Of a stretch of 64,000 nt of DNA, positions 1-13,400 are shown in pieces. Position 1 is the first letter of the stretch. The number at the start of each line of letters is the position of its first letter. The position numbers and the translations under genes were made by a program. The stretch is from Symsagittifera roscoffensis (Eukaryota > Xenacoelomorpha > Acoela > Convolutidae): contig NC_087065.1 of NCBI RefSeq assembly GCF_963678635.1, positions 47,744,446 to 47,808,445 of the forward strand. Reading direction: 5' to 3'. Under the pieces are notes generated by a model. That model was not told the DNA's origin and searched no databases. It worked only from the letters and a program-made list of their open reading frames with translations.

Positions 1-235
1 TCTGAAAAATAAATCCCCCTTTCGAAGCCAGAAATCATTCACGTTTTTTCGCGCTATTTCCACGTTCGTTATTGGAGAGTGCTATTTACTTCACTTTCAG
101 CAGATGAACTTCAATTGAACTGAAAAAGTGCATTATACCTAAGAGCATTAAAATTTTTTACACAAAATCAAACAAAAAAAAATCAGCAAGACCTATACAA
201 GAGTCTTCACTACGTTCATTACTGTTAAAAAAACT
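1..235. repeat. Dispersed 450-base repeat, 3' half at window edge
   Basis: Begins in the aagccagaaatcattcacg block and ends with the hairpin-bearing tail near 190-230. Confidence 0.7.
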
Positions 236-764
236 TCAATTTATTTTTATTGCATTAGTTTTTTTCATGTTATTACTTCTCCATAGACCTTAAAATGCAG
301 CCGGAACATTCGAGCAGTCTTGTGCATACGAGCAGTCTTGTGCATACTTGACAACGAAATGACACGCATTCAACCATACAAGCCCTCACACATACAATTT
401 TTAACTATAAAACACTGTTTCAAAGTTGCCAAATAGCAATTCTATTTTGCTGTGTGAACATGCTAGCTATTCCACATTTTTTCTTCAGACTTTATAATGA
501 ATTACCACTAGTATCACGCATTGAGCCATAAAACAGCATGCATAAATTTAATGAAAATGAAAAATTTGCAATGCAGGAGGGAGAGTTGGAAAGAACACGT
601 TTGTTAGTAACTTGACATAATGAACAAAAAATAGACCAATAACAATTCGCATGCGGGGAGAAAGGAGAGGAGACTCTGAATTAGCATTATCGGGTTAAAT
701 GTAATAAATCCATTTTATAAAAAAAGGCCTCATTTGACAATTAAATAGCCATCAAAAAGTTTGA

Positions 765-1060
765 AACAGAGGTTAAGCTGCGGTTCGTAAACACTAGCGA
801 GAAAACGAAAAAACTCAGCTCTACAAAGTGAAATAAGAAAAAGAAAAAATAAGCCTCAAATTAGTAATACTTTTGCTACGCGACGACTTCGAACCAGCGA
901 TCTGGGAATTAAGAGTCGCATGCCCTTTCCGCCCTATGCTATAGATTGTAATTATAGCAAAGGACCCACCAAATTGAGCACTTTAATTTGCGAGTTAGGT
1001 TTTAAAAAAGTAGGTTCATACTAATACACTACGCGCGCAAGCTGTCTACAAATATTTCAA
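765..1060 (-). repeat. tRNA-like interspersed repeat, family B
   Basis: About 300 bases. Left hairpin region cagaggttaagctgcggttc, centre with minus-strand ctggttcgaagtcg near 890-900, and the right-end block gcgagttaggttttaaaaaa then catactaatacac with a short hairpin. Confidence 0.72.
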
Positions 1061-1494
1061 GGAAACCGAAAAAAAATGATTGATTTTTTTTTCAAACTTG
1101 GTAAATCGGAGAAAAAAATTATCACACGAAAGCCCTTTGTCTTCTTAAAATGTCATCTTAAAATTTTATAAAAAAACTAACCCAAATAAAGAAGTTTGGG
1201 ACAGGAGGTAAGATTTTCATTCCGCTGCGAAATCTGTTAAAAACATTTCGTGTTTTTATACTTTAGTAATAGGAGAGCGAAATTTTCCTTGCTTTTAGCA
1301 AGTTAAATGAAATTAAACTTGAAATCAAAAATCAAACTGCGAAAATGGAAAATTTTGAGCGTATCAAATGTGAACAAACTTTCCTGAAAAAACTTCATTT
1401 CGTATATTGGCACTTACAAACTTTAATTTAGTTTTCCAATCATCAGTGCAATAAATTTTACAGTTCTTATCGTTTTAATTTACAGAACATCATT

Positions 1495-4400
1495 TCATAC
1501 CCTGTAGAGGACAGTTCTTTCGATTTGCCTGCCCCGTTCGTCCATGCCCCTCTCGATCTGCGGTTCAGACTCAGCTGTTACAATCGGCTCAGAGTGCATG
1601 GGGTCGCCCACTTGCTCTGAAGGCGATAAATGAAGGGGAACGACTTTCGCTTCGGATAATCTGATCGGGTCTTCCATTGGCGATCTGTTCTCTTTGTTGT
1701 AATAAGGTCTGTTTTGAAAATGATGTTGCTGCAGCACGAATGGCTTGGGATCTCTGAAATTTATTTTTACGGTTTCCAATGAAAATTACGACACATTCAT
1801 AAAGCTGAGCTTTGCACGACTTGCGATACAAAATTGAATGAATATAAAAGAAAAACAAATTAAAAAAATTTTGACACAGAGGCGAAGTTGCACTTCCCAT
1901 ACGCAAGCAAAAATATGACCGATGACGCTACTGGGAAAACTGAATGAGTAAAACTTCACAAAACTTCTTAAAAGACGCACGCCAATTATGAGTCTATATA
2001 ATTGCTAAGTGACGCTAGCCAATTATGCCGCATTAGCAGAACCAGTCAATTGAAAAAAAAATTACCAAACAACATGCCTCAATTTATAGAGAGAACGCAT
2101 TTTAGCTAGTATACGAAAAAGTTCATTAAAAACATCCAACGCTGCCCAGGTTCACGAAAAAGTTCATTAAAAAAGTTCGAAAAAGTATACAAAAAAAGTT
2201 CAATTAAAAACATCCAACACTGTCCAGCCTTATCTTATTGAGGGTCTCCTTCCCTACCTCTACGCTACAGGTCCATCATACCTTGAAGCTAAAGTGCTAT
2301 TTGTATTATAATAGTCTGTGCTAACACCCTTAGCATTGACTGTACTTAATAGCTGGTTATTGATCAAATACGCTTTCAAAATGAACACATTTTGTCGCAA
2401 CAATATTTGCGACTTAGGTTGGAAAAAGAGACCTCATACTAAAACAAAAGCTTTGCTTGTGTAAACAAAGGAAATGAATAGAACTTAGAAAAAAAATAAA
2501 AATCAAACCACGCAAAAAAAAGTTTGAGCCTGAACAAATTTGAAGTCCTTTCCTGAAAAAAAAAAACGAAAGAAATCGTCGAGACATATATAAGCTTCTG
2601 AACTTCGTTCATAGACTCTTAAAAAAAGTTGAGAGAACAACAGTTTTTGGAATTCTTTTCTTCAAAATTGATGACTGTCCCGCATATTGCGCTTCTAAAT
2701 TATAGCCCAAAAACAGTTAGAAGTGTTTATGAATTCAAATAGAAGAGGGAAAAACGAATTCAAAATGAGATCAAAGAAGGAAATATCAGTGTTAGGCCCT
2801 GGAAATTTCAAAACTTAAGTACTAACTTTTTGATAAATTTAGAGTATGATTTAAATTTGAGTATGAATTTGAGTATGAATTAAATTTGAGTATGAAGAAC
2901 TTAAAGACTTCTTCCTGAAAAAACACACGTTCTAAATAGATATCTCGCTTTAAAAAGAATTAAAAATTAAGAAAAAGCGAAATTAGAGAATAAACAATGA
3001 AAATGGAGCTTAAATGTGAGCTCAATTTTGCTCCCTCTCCAGTGTGTTTGAATAGGATTGAGATTTCCGAATTTTCTTTTGGAACCCGAGTCTCGGCTCA
3101 TCGGACTTTAATATGATGCCACACTTGCCCCTCTGCAGGTTTTTCTTGAAGGTTACAAGTTGGAAAAAAATCCGCACTAAACCATAGTTCTTTCTACTCA
3201 CTCCGAGGCGTCGTCAAGACTCAAAGAAACTACAATGTTTTTGCTTACGCTAAAGGCTGTGCTGCCATTCGCAGCGCATAGACCCAGCGTGATCGGGCCT
3301 CTTGTGATTGGGCTGCAAAGTAAAGCGTCTTCTCCGAATCTTTCTCCAGCTGAAAAGCAAAAATCTATGATTTTTAACTTTCATAAGAGAACTATTGTGC
3401 ATCAAAACTGGTATAATAGCCGTTTTATTCACGGTGACTAACTAAAACATAATGCGAGCTTTCTTGGTCTTTACCGTTACAAGTTCTAAAAATATTTATA
3501 TAGAACCTCATACTTGTACGAACGACTTATATTCGTACGTCATAAAAGTAGATCGTATTCGAAAAAATTAACCGTATAAAAATAATTGTTATAACAAGTA
3601 AAACCATTTTTGGCGCCAACCTTGAAAGAAAATCTCTCGTATGCATCACTCTTCGGCGTTGGAGTGACCAGATAACCGATTAATTCAAACACAGCTCTTC
3701 GTGCATTTTTGTCGGCAGATTTGCAAACGACCAATTGCTTGCCCGAAATGAAACACCATCTCTCGTTCCAGTTCGACTTAATGTTCCTGATACCTCTGCG
3801 CTCATCTCGCAACAGCCAGCCCTGGAGCACTTTCCCACCAGGGTTGCTAACAATTGGCAGTCCAGACACCGGATCGTAGTTTCCAAAATCACTCACGTTC
3901 ATTTCCCTGGGACGATTCAATTCACTCAAACTAAACACAACTCACAAGTTTGAGCCAAATAGCATGAAAGGGACATTAAAAGGAGTTTATGTAAGGCGAA
4001 AATTCTGCTCATATCTTTTGGGCTCTTTGTAGGCAACAAAACAGGAAGCCGTTGTAGGACGCCACAAAATGAACGAATGAATAGAAAACTTGACACTATT
4101 TATAGCTGATGGAATCTGAGACACCTCGTTTTTTTAACAAATTTTATCAAAGCGCTCCAAAAATGCGTTCGTATACTCACTCGTATTCACTGCGGTAATT
4201 ATGTCTTGTAGCAGCAGGATGATTCAGTTCCCTGCCCACATTCGGTTCTTGCTGTCTCAACAACGTTTCCACGGATTGGGTTCTTCCAGCTAGCCGCAAA
4301 TCCTGCAATGAGATGCCCTTGTACTTCGAACCACTCAGTTCGAAATCTCTTTCCACAGAATAGCTTCTGTCTCTTTGATGTGATGTGTCGAAATCAGGAT

Positions 4401-7400
4401 CCCGGTTGTCGTAGCCTTGTGACAGGTCAAATTGTGATTGCGCTCGACGGGGGTCTGGAAATCTTTCCTGATCAGCGCGTCGTGTCTCGTCAAACGAAGG
4501 GTTTAAGGCTACTGAATGTCGACTCTCTGGAGGACCACGAGTCGACTCAAGGTGTCCAGAATCCTGGAAACTGCGAGACTTATCAGAATTGTAGCTGCTA
4601 TCAACAGGTAGATTATCAGGTCTTGATCTGCTGATGTTGCGATCTGAGGGAAAGCTGTTCTGATGAGCTTGTCTCGGGGGATAAGCTTCGATATCTTCTC
4701 TTCGTTGATCTGCTGACTGCCGATCATGAAAATCTGGATTGTTTGAGTATCTGAAACACAAGATTTAATGCTTGAACTATTTTAGAGAGACAATCGTTTG
4801 AAACAGCCAATTGGAGATGTGTAAATGAATTCAGGTGAACGAAAACAACTTACTGACAACTCTTACTCAAAATTTTCCCTTACGAAAAATTTTCCTTACT
4901 CGCCTTAAATTTTTTGAAAGACCAAAACTTTTAACACAGAGGCGAATTTGATTTCGCACTAATTGTCATACAAATTAAAAAGCCGAAAATCAAAAGATAA
5001 TGTGTCTCAAACGAAAAGTGAGGAAGTTAAATAAATTCTGTTTAGGAAATCGAAGGATAAAATCAATTACCTGCAACATAAAGAGAATTCGGGATACATA
5101 AACTCCGTTCATTTCTTTCTCAGAACCAATAGATGGAACGGAGAAGAAAAACAATGTTGGCCAAAACATCGAGATCCAAAAGATCCTATATGTACTGAAA
5201 CACTTTACTTAAAAGTTTGCACCCAAGTTACCTTCATATCCTACAGGAGCATTGTGGCGTAAGAAAATCAATTTCCGTTATTTGTTAAAAGAAAATCCGC
5301 AAACCTCTCTGAGCTTATAAAAAAAATTCAATAACAACAAGCTTATCGTAACTGAAGTTGGTTATGCGAGCTGGATCACAAAAAAAAGATAACAAAACAA
5401 ATCATAGTCAATAGACAGTTGGAAAAGAGCAAACGAACGCAAATAAACAGGCTTGTTTTTTGAAAAAACAACGTTCGAAATTCGAAAAAATAGACGGCCT
5501 TAAAGCTCTTTGATTAACTTAACTCAATTTGATAAAACTGGATTAACAGTTTGAATTTTTATTCGCCAGGAAATCTGATTAGTAAATTCCATTTCCGGAA
5601 TTAGAAGACAATCACGTTTTTTGACACCTTAAAACTTCATCGCTGTTCAACATTTGACAACTCGCTGTTTAATAGTCGAGTTTGCCTTCCATTCAGCAAA
5701 AGCAACGAAGTGAACAAAAAAAATCAAACCGCGAAAAATTAAATATGAGCCTGAACAAGTTTTACGATTTTAAAATGAAAACGAAAACAAAATCAAGACG
5801 TACAAATGAGTCTGAACTACGTTCATTGACACTAAAAAACACTCGTAAATGAAATTTTAAAATTATGATATTAAAAAATAAGCATTCCATCAACTTGAAT
5901 CGACTTGATGAAAAATGAAGAATCTTAAAGCTCAGCAAAAAAATTAAAACTAAAACTAAATCTACGCACGTATAGATCTAAACAATGAATCAGTGACAAT
6001 GTATCCGAAAAAAACTGAAAATTTAAAGCTTTACTTTTTTCATAATTTAAATGAACTTTTCTTTACAAACAGTATGATTGCCGTGCAAAAAAAAACAAGA
6101 AACTATGAACTTATTTTACACACTGGAAAATTTTTAAAAAACTCTGAAACATCTTCCAGAAAAGTTATAGAAATAAAACACCTGGCAGGTAAGACGACGA
6201 AAATTGGGACGAAATCAAAAAAAGCCGACAAAAAATACAAATATACCTGAAAATTTTCAAGATCTAGACCCACTACTAATTCAGTAATTTTAGACCAGCT
6301 GTTCAAATATATCTGGTACACTATAGCTGTTAAAGGCACAACTTGGGTAGAAATGGAGATCTTGAAATTGGAGATCTAATCCTCTGAAAAAAGTTATTAA
6401 CGAGAAAAAGTCAAAACCGATTGCAATGACCTTGCTTGTCGCAAGGATGAAGTTAGACACTTTTTCTGATTAAGCCAACCCAATTTGAGACACGCAGTAA
6501 TCGAAGACGCGATAGGAAGTTTTCAGAAAAAGTCCAGTGAGCAAAATAGCGCTCCTGATGCGATCCGAACCACTGACCTTTGTCTCCCCAAGCAAGGACG
6601 TTACCTTTTTGACTTAAAAGCAAAAATGGAAACTAGAACTTTGCATGTTAATTAGGTTAACCCAGGAGATCAGAATAGCCCCAATAAAAGTTTTCATCAG
6701 GAAAACAATCAGGTAAGATTAAATAAACTGTATATCCCAAATTACCATTTGGGATAAACAGTTGGAAAATTGGAACAGCTGATGAAAAAGAAATCTTGAG
6801 TCTAGAACGGAAATATTTGGCCAATGACCCTGCCTCAGCATAATTTAGATTGATTTATCAAACGCTTTCGGATTGGGAGAAACTCGCCTCGCTCTAAGAG
6901 TTTAGCCTGAAACATGAGTGCTTAAAAGCCAGCTAGCATAATTTAGTTCAGCAATTTAATCAATATCAACTATCCTAAACTTCAATAGCATAAAGGCTAT
7001 CAAAAAGAACCTATGGCGAGTAGGGCAACAAATTCTCAACGCGGTGCACCCGATATGGAAAATGAGGAGAATAAAAAACTCTATGCTAGTCTTACTCCCA
7101 AACTAAAAAAAAACTAAATATCGATACAAAATAGTGAATCATGTGAACTCTAATAAAATTTCATTTGTTGAAGATGCAAACAGTCTCTCAAGATTGAAAT
7201 TTTGAGTTAATTACATTGATGTAGCTACTAAAAACTAAATAAATTAATAACTTCTATCTTGTAATGATCAATCTTTACGTAGCAATAATCAGCAAAAAAG
7301 ACTATTAATATGAAAAATGTTTGTAGTTGCGATTCTCAGGAACTATAGTTTAGTCGTATTTTTTGTCTTATTCTGATTTTTGTCTTATTTTGATTTTTGA

Positions 7401-10400
7401 TTATTCATTAAAAATTACTGCAGCTAAATAACAATTATTTGTTAAAAAGTTGTACCCAATTTCTTTTTTCAGTAAAAATGTTTAATTAGATTCTTGAGTG
7501 TAGTTGCAATTTTTAGCTTGCTCAAAAGATAAAAATCTTTCTCTGGTTGCGATTTTCAGCAACGAGAATTGAAAGTTATCTAAACTAAGTAAAGCCTCAT
7601 AGTTGCTATTTTTAGTAGTTATCTTGAAATGAACTAATTTAATTTTCAAAGTAGAAAAACGACGTAAATCAGAAAAAGTTACAATACAGTTTGTGAATCA
7701 AATGTTGAAAAAGATTGAATCAGATAAACATTCTCAGATGTAAAAGGAAAACTGTGATTCGCAGCTTCAGATCAAAACACTTTAAAAAGAAAACCAAAAT
7801 AAACATGATTTAATTTCAATTTTGCGCTCTGACAAATCAATGAAAAGATAGAGTTGAACAAAGAAATGAAAAGGTATGCATGCTTGCTTTTCACAACCCC
7901 TAATAGGCATTCAATATGTTGTTAAGTCCATTTCTAGGCTCCTAGTTAATTATTAAAAGTTAGATAGCAGCGAATATTAAAAATGAGAATAATAACACTA
8001 AATTATACAAAAAGTACCTGAACAAAAAGAGTGTTTTGAATGAAAAAAATCCAGAAAAAAAAATTTAAAAGCTTGTGTCAAAAATTAAAAAGAATTTTCT
8101 GTGAGAGGTCACTTGAAAGCAACAGCGATGAACATTCAAAAAAAATTCATGAAGTCAAAGATGAGAAGGATCAGAAAGAAGCAAGCAATTGGTCAGATGT
8201 TACTCGAAAATAATACAACACAAAAATTTTGAAAGTAGAAATTGAAAATAACTTTTTTGACAACAAATCACCTCAAAAACTTAAAGAAGTAATTAAGTAC
8301 ATTAACAATAAAAATAGAATTGCCATTTAAAACCGAAGTAAAAATCAAATCAAATAAATTAGTCAGGTTATTTCTAAAAAGCCTTTTTTAATCAATGTGT
8401 AAAGTTATCCTATTATCCTTCACTTTTTCAGACTTCCAAAATTCAAAAAATTCTTGAGAAGGGGCAAAATGTCAGATTGTAATGACTACCGAATTATATT
8501 TCTCCTACCATTTATGATGAAAGTTTTTGAAAAATGAATAAATTATCCTATGAAAATTTGTCTGAAAAAATATAATGCATTAAAACCATGTCAGCATGGA
8601 TTCCGAAATAAAACACTACAGTTGACGTGATCAAAGAACACATAAAAAATAGTGGAAAATATACAAGAAAAAATTGGCTCCCGCATTAACAATAAAACAT
8701 CCTACAACGGCGTTTGACATTTCTGATCACAAAATATTATAAGAAAGATACAGTTTAAGAGGAAATTTTATTCTCAAATTTAAACAACTTGAGAATCGTT
8801 AACAGTAAGTTAATTATAAAAATGTATACTCAGAAACCAAAACAAAAATTATACAGCACAATTTTCACCCTAGTTCCGTTATTACTTTATATAAATGATT
8901 TGTTACGTAAAAGCAGAAAAACAACAGGAAAACACTGATACCAGTAAGGTTGAAACTTGGATTTTAGAGAACAAGCTCACCAAAAAAGAGTGAAACAGTA
9001 CTAAAGCCTAGTAATTGATGGAAAGTTCAACTTCTAAACACGTCGATAAAACTTTTAAAGGGGCACCTCAGATAATACTTCAATAACTCTCCGTTACACT
9101 GGATTTACAAAACATATATTCAACCATAATACCAATATAGAGTACTGATCTAAAGCACAGCTTAAGAGGCGTACTAAAGACCGATACAAAGCCAGCAAAA
9201 ATTTGTATGACGAAACTGTTTCAAAATTTAAGAGGCGAAGCTTGGCTTTGCAAACACGTGCCAGAAAACTAGAAAAAACTGCAAAAAGTTCAATAATGAA
9301 AATTAGAAATCAGCCTCGGAGTAGCAAAAATTCGGTTGATTCTGAGATTCGAACCTCCGACCGAGAGACTAATAGTCTCACGCACTAACCACTCAGCCAT
9401 GGCAGCTCGTCATACGCCAAACAAAAGCCACTAGAAAAGCAGAGAGCAGATGCTAAGCAATTACCAATCGTAGAGTTAAAACTCCAAATAAGTGAACATT
9501 TTATTATTTGCGAAATAGCTTAGAAAAAAAGTTTCTTAACAACACACTACGCTGATCGCTAGTGTAAAAATGAGAACTAAAAAATAGAAATAAATTGGGG
9601 ACAAACAAAGTCTGTCTGGTTAACGAGTTACATGTCTATGAACTTTATAAACTCATGGTTAAAACTGAGACAATTTTTTGGAATTTAACAAATTCATGAG
9701 TACATATGTGAATAAGGAGATAACATGTACTATTAAAACAGAAAACACGTAAAATAAGGAACAAACTTCGCAGGTGAAGTAAGTTAACTCGAAGAGCAAA
9801 AAAAGAAAATGGGGTATGTATTTTATGTGATAGTTTTTACAGTTGGATACAGATATTCTCCTTGAAGCATCAACAATTACCAATGACTTTTTGGACTCAT
9901 TTTTTCAGGAGATAAGAGACATATATAAATGGGAAAACAAACAATTTTTAAGAAAGTCATATCAATTTTCCATGCCTTTGCTATAATTTTTTTGGTCATC
10001 TTGTGTTGATTAAACAACACTTAGGAAATGAATTTTTCTCAGTTTTCTTTTTTTTAATTCATGATTTTCGAAGAATTTTTGCAGTCCTTTTCGAGTACCG
10101 TGTATATGATTCAAATAATTTCGAAAAAAACAGTAGGCGAATAGATTTTGCTCATGGAGATTCCACCCGGCAGGCTGATGTCTTTTTGGTATTTTCCCAA
10201 GCCGAACTACATTGTAAACGCACAATTTGATAGAATGTATTAAGTTTTGGCTTGAAAATATAATTATTATTAACAGTGGCCGCGCAGGTTGCGCAGATTT
10301 TTAAACAATTGAGCTCAGGGCTTTGATATCTACAAAAGGGTATGAAAATACCTTCAAAAACTAAGGGTACGAAAATGCCTTCAAAAACTATAATGAAATA

Positions 10401-13400
10401 AGCGATTTAAAAAATGAACTGACCATTAGCAATGAGCTCGCAATCTCGATTGGCTGGAAACTGGCTCAAAAATCTTAATTTTCTGAATTATTGAAATCAA
10501 AATGTCAAACCGCGAAAAAAAATTGAGCCTGAACAACTTGAAAGAAAACAAAAAACACCGACCTGAACAAGTGAGAAATTACTCATCGCTTATCGACACT
10601 TTATTCAAGTGCTGAGCCAAAAAATTGCAAGACTCTGATTAACTTACTGGTTGCACGTAAAACTAAGAAGTTTCAACTTAAAATCAACCGACCTCGGTTG
10701 CTGTGGATCGCGTCTGTCAACTCTGGGGGATAGTTGATACTGTTGGTAGCTGTTGTGACTGACTCCGTTCTGATCTGGCCTTTGAGGTGGTTTATTCGGA
10801 TTAGGGTTAGAAATGAGCTTAAATATAGAAGTGTCAGCGGCTGGCAGTCGCGAAGTTGGATGATTGAACGTAGTTGTTCTGTTGATGTGACTAAACCACA
10901 CAAAAACATTAACTGACTTAACTAGTAAGCAAACCAAACAGCCAACAGACAGTTGGAAAAGAGCCATTGAACGCAAGTAAACAAGAAAAAAATACCGAAT
11001 TGTTTTTTTGAAAAATTTCAACTTCCGACTTTGAAAAAATGGCCTGAAAGCTTTTCGCAATTCTATAACGATTCATGATTGAAACTGGATCAATGGGTAA
11101 ATTTTTGATTTCGCTGGGAAATCTGAAAATTAAACTCAATTTTTAAAACTAGAAGTCAATCACGATGTTTTTTGTGACCTTTACACTTTCGCTGTTCGAT
11201 TGAGGAGCTTGCCTTCTTTTCAACAAAAGAAATGAACTGAACTTAGAGAGAAATCAAACGTTCAATCGCTAAAAAGTACTTTCCTGAAAAAAAATCATCA
11301 CGACCTATATAAGAGCCTGAACTACGTTCTTCTTCCGATTTTCGAATACGAAAAATGGATGGCCTTAAAGCTCTTTGAGTTTCGACAACAAATTATGATT
11401 GACACTTTTTAATATAATTTAAAAACTGGATCAATAGGTAAATTGTTTTGCTGGGAAATCTGAAAAATCAATTCCACTTTGGAAACTGGAAGTCAATCAC
11501 GTTTTCTGTGTTCGTTACATTTGTGCTGTTCGATAGAGGAGTTTGCCTTTCTTTTAACGATGGAAAAGACCTGAACTTGAAAAGAAGATCAGAAGTCAAA
11601 CCGCAAAAAAAATTGAGCCTGAACACACTTTAAAACTTCCTGAAAAAAAGAGAAAAAATCATTACGACCTATATAAAAGTCTATAGGTCTAGAGCTTGGC
11701 TTTCTAAATTTCAAGCTTTCTACATTTCTACTAAAAAAACATAACGCGACATAATTGAAACTATGATTGAAGTATAACAAAAAAAATTACTCTCAAAGGC
11801 GTGCGCAGGAAAATCGGAATTTGGGAACCTCTATGAAATCGACCAATTTGATTTTTTGGTGACCTCGAAACTCGATGAATACCAGAATTTGTTTGACGTT
11901 TTTGGGCCCGTTTCAATAGATTTTACGAAAAAAAAGATGTTTTTGGCGCGCTTCCATCTCAAATTTAAACTATATTGGCGCGGTTAGAAAAATTTTAGGG
12001 CTGGTCAACCAAGAATGCTTTTGACCACAGAAAAACAATTAAAAGACTATCTGATCATTAAACTAACCTGTAATATATCTCACTCTATGTTGCAGCAGCT
12101 CACAAAATAATATAAGTCTAACAGAGTACGGTTTACCATGAGCAATGGTTTACAGGTTTAAATTATTACACAGCGGCAAAACGTTTTTGATTTTCATGTA
12201 TATCATTGCTTTCTTTTCAAGTTACGCATCAAAAAGCACACAAAAGCTTCGTAATTATTAGACCGTGCTGAGCAGAAGCCAAAAAATTGTTCACATGTTT
12301 GTAACTCAAGCTCTAAAACTAGCAAGTTTTTTCAAATAGGTCTCTTTTCGCTCTAATGAAATATCATCTTAATTGTTCCACTAACAGCAATGCACACCCC
12401 ACCTATTCGGTAAAACCCCACTTATTCCAAAAAAAATCAGAGCTTGTGTAAACTTAAGGAAAACTAATTATTTTAACAAACATAGCCAACTGACAGTTGG
12501 AAGAGAGTAATGAACGCAAGAAAACTGAAAGAAAACGACTTGTTTTTCCAAAAATCTTCAACTTTTGAATTTCGAAGAAACAAATAGATGGCCTTAAAGC
12601 TCTTTGAATTTGTAGAACAATTTATGATGGACACTTTTTTGTTATAATTGACCAATTTGAGAAAACTGTATCAATAGGTAAAACTTTGTTTCGCTGGGAA
12701 ATCTGATAATTAATTTCCATTTTCGAAATTAGAAGTCGATCACGTTTTTCGTGAAGTTTAAAATTTTGCTGTTCGATAGTGGGGTTTGCCTTCCTTTTAA
12801 CAAAAGAAAAGAAATGAACTTAAAAAGAAATCACAAGTCGAACCGCGAAAAATCAAAATTGAGGGTAAACAGATAAAGACTTTTTCCAGAAAAAAAAAAC
12901 AAAAAATCAGCAAGACCTATACAAGAATACTCACTACGCTCCTTACTCTTAATAAATGCATCGTTTTCAGATTCATTCAACTTCAGATTCACTCGTTATG
13001 CTTGGTGCTGAAAAGTACTTCCTTAGATGGGCTCTTTTCCAGTTTCCCACCCCTCTCGTAAAATTACAAAATAAAGCTGTTCATAAATTGTTCACACGGT
13101 AATTTGAATGCTAGAAATCTTGCAGAAATTTGTTCACCTGTTCACGCTGACACGTTTTAATGGAGTTTATAACATCAAAAGTCATTTTAAATCGACTTTC
13201 ATTTAACGGATTTCAGAAAAAATCAAGGGGGAACTGGAAAAGAGCCCTTAGATGCAGTAGGGTTCATTTCTGATGCTTAAAGCTTTAGTTTTCAAGTCAA
13301 CGAGGAGTTCTTCTAAGAGAATTGAGACGAACAAGTTCAGTATAAAACTGGTATTCAACAATATAATGATAGCGTTTTCCAATAAAACTAATAACTAATA

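Noticed and set aside
1589-1980. Minus-strand frames of 105 and 64 codons overlapping PLEKHA-like exon 9
   Set aside because: The phase required by exon 8 selects the other frame, and the upstream parts are Phe-rich intron sequence.
5993-6250. 85-codon plus-strand Lys-rich frame
   Set aside because: Composition is that of translated A-rich intron DNA; no splice or family support.
9340-9410. tRNA gene on the minus strand
   Set aside because: A-box and B-box are good, but the acceptor arms do not pair and the element continues into a dispersed repeat. The same holds for the other tRNA-like centres near 13995, 31022, 41868, 43810 and 44430.
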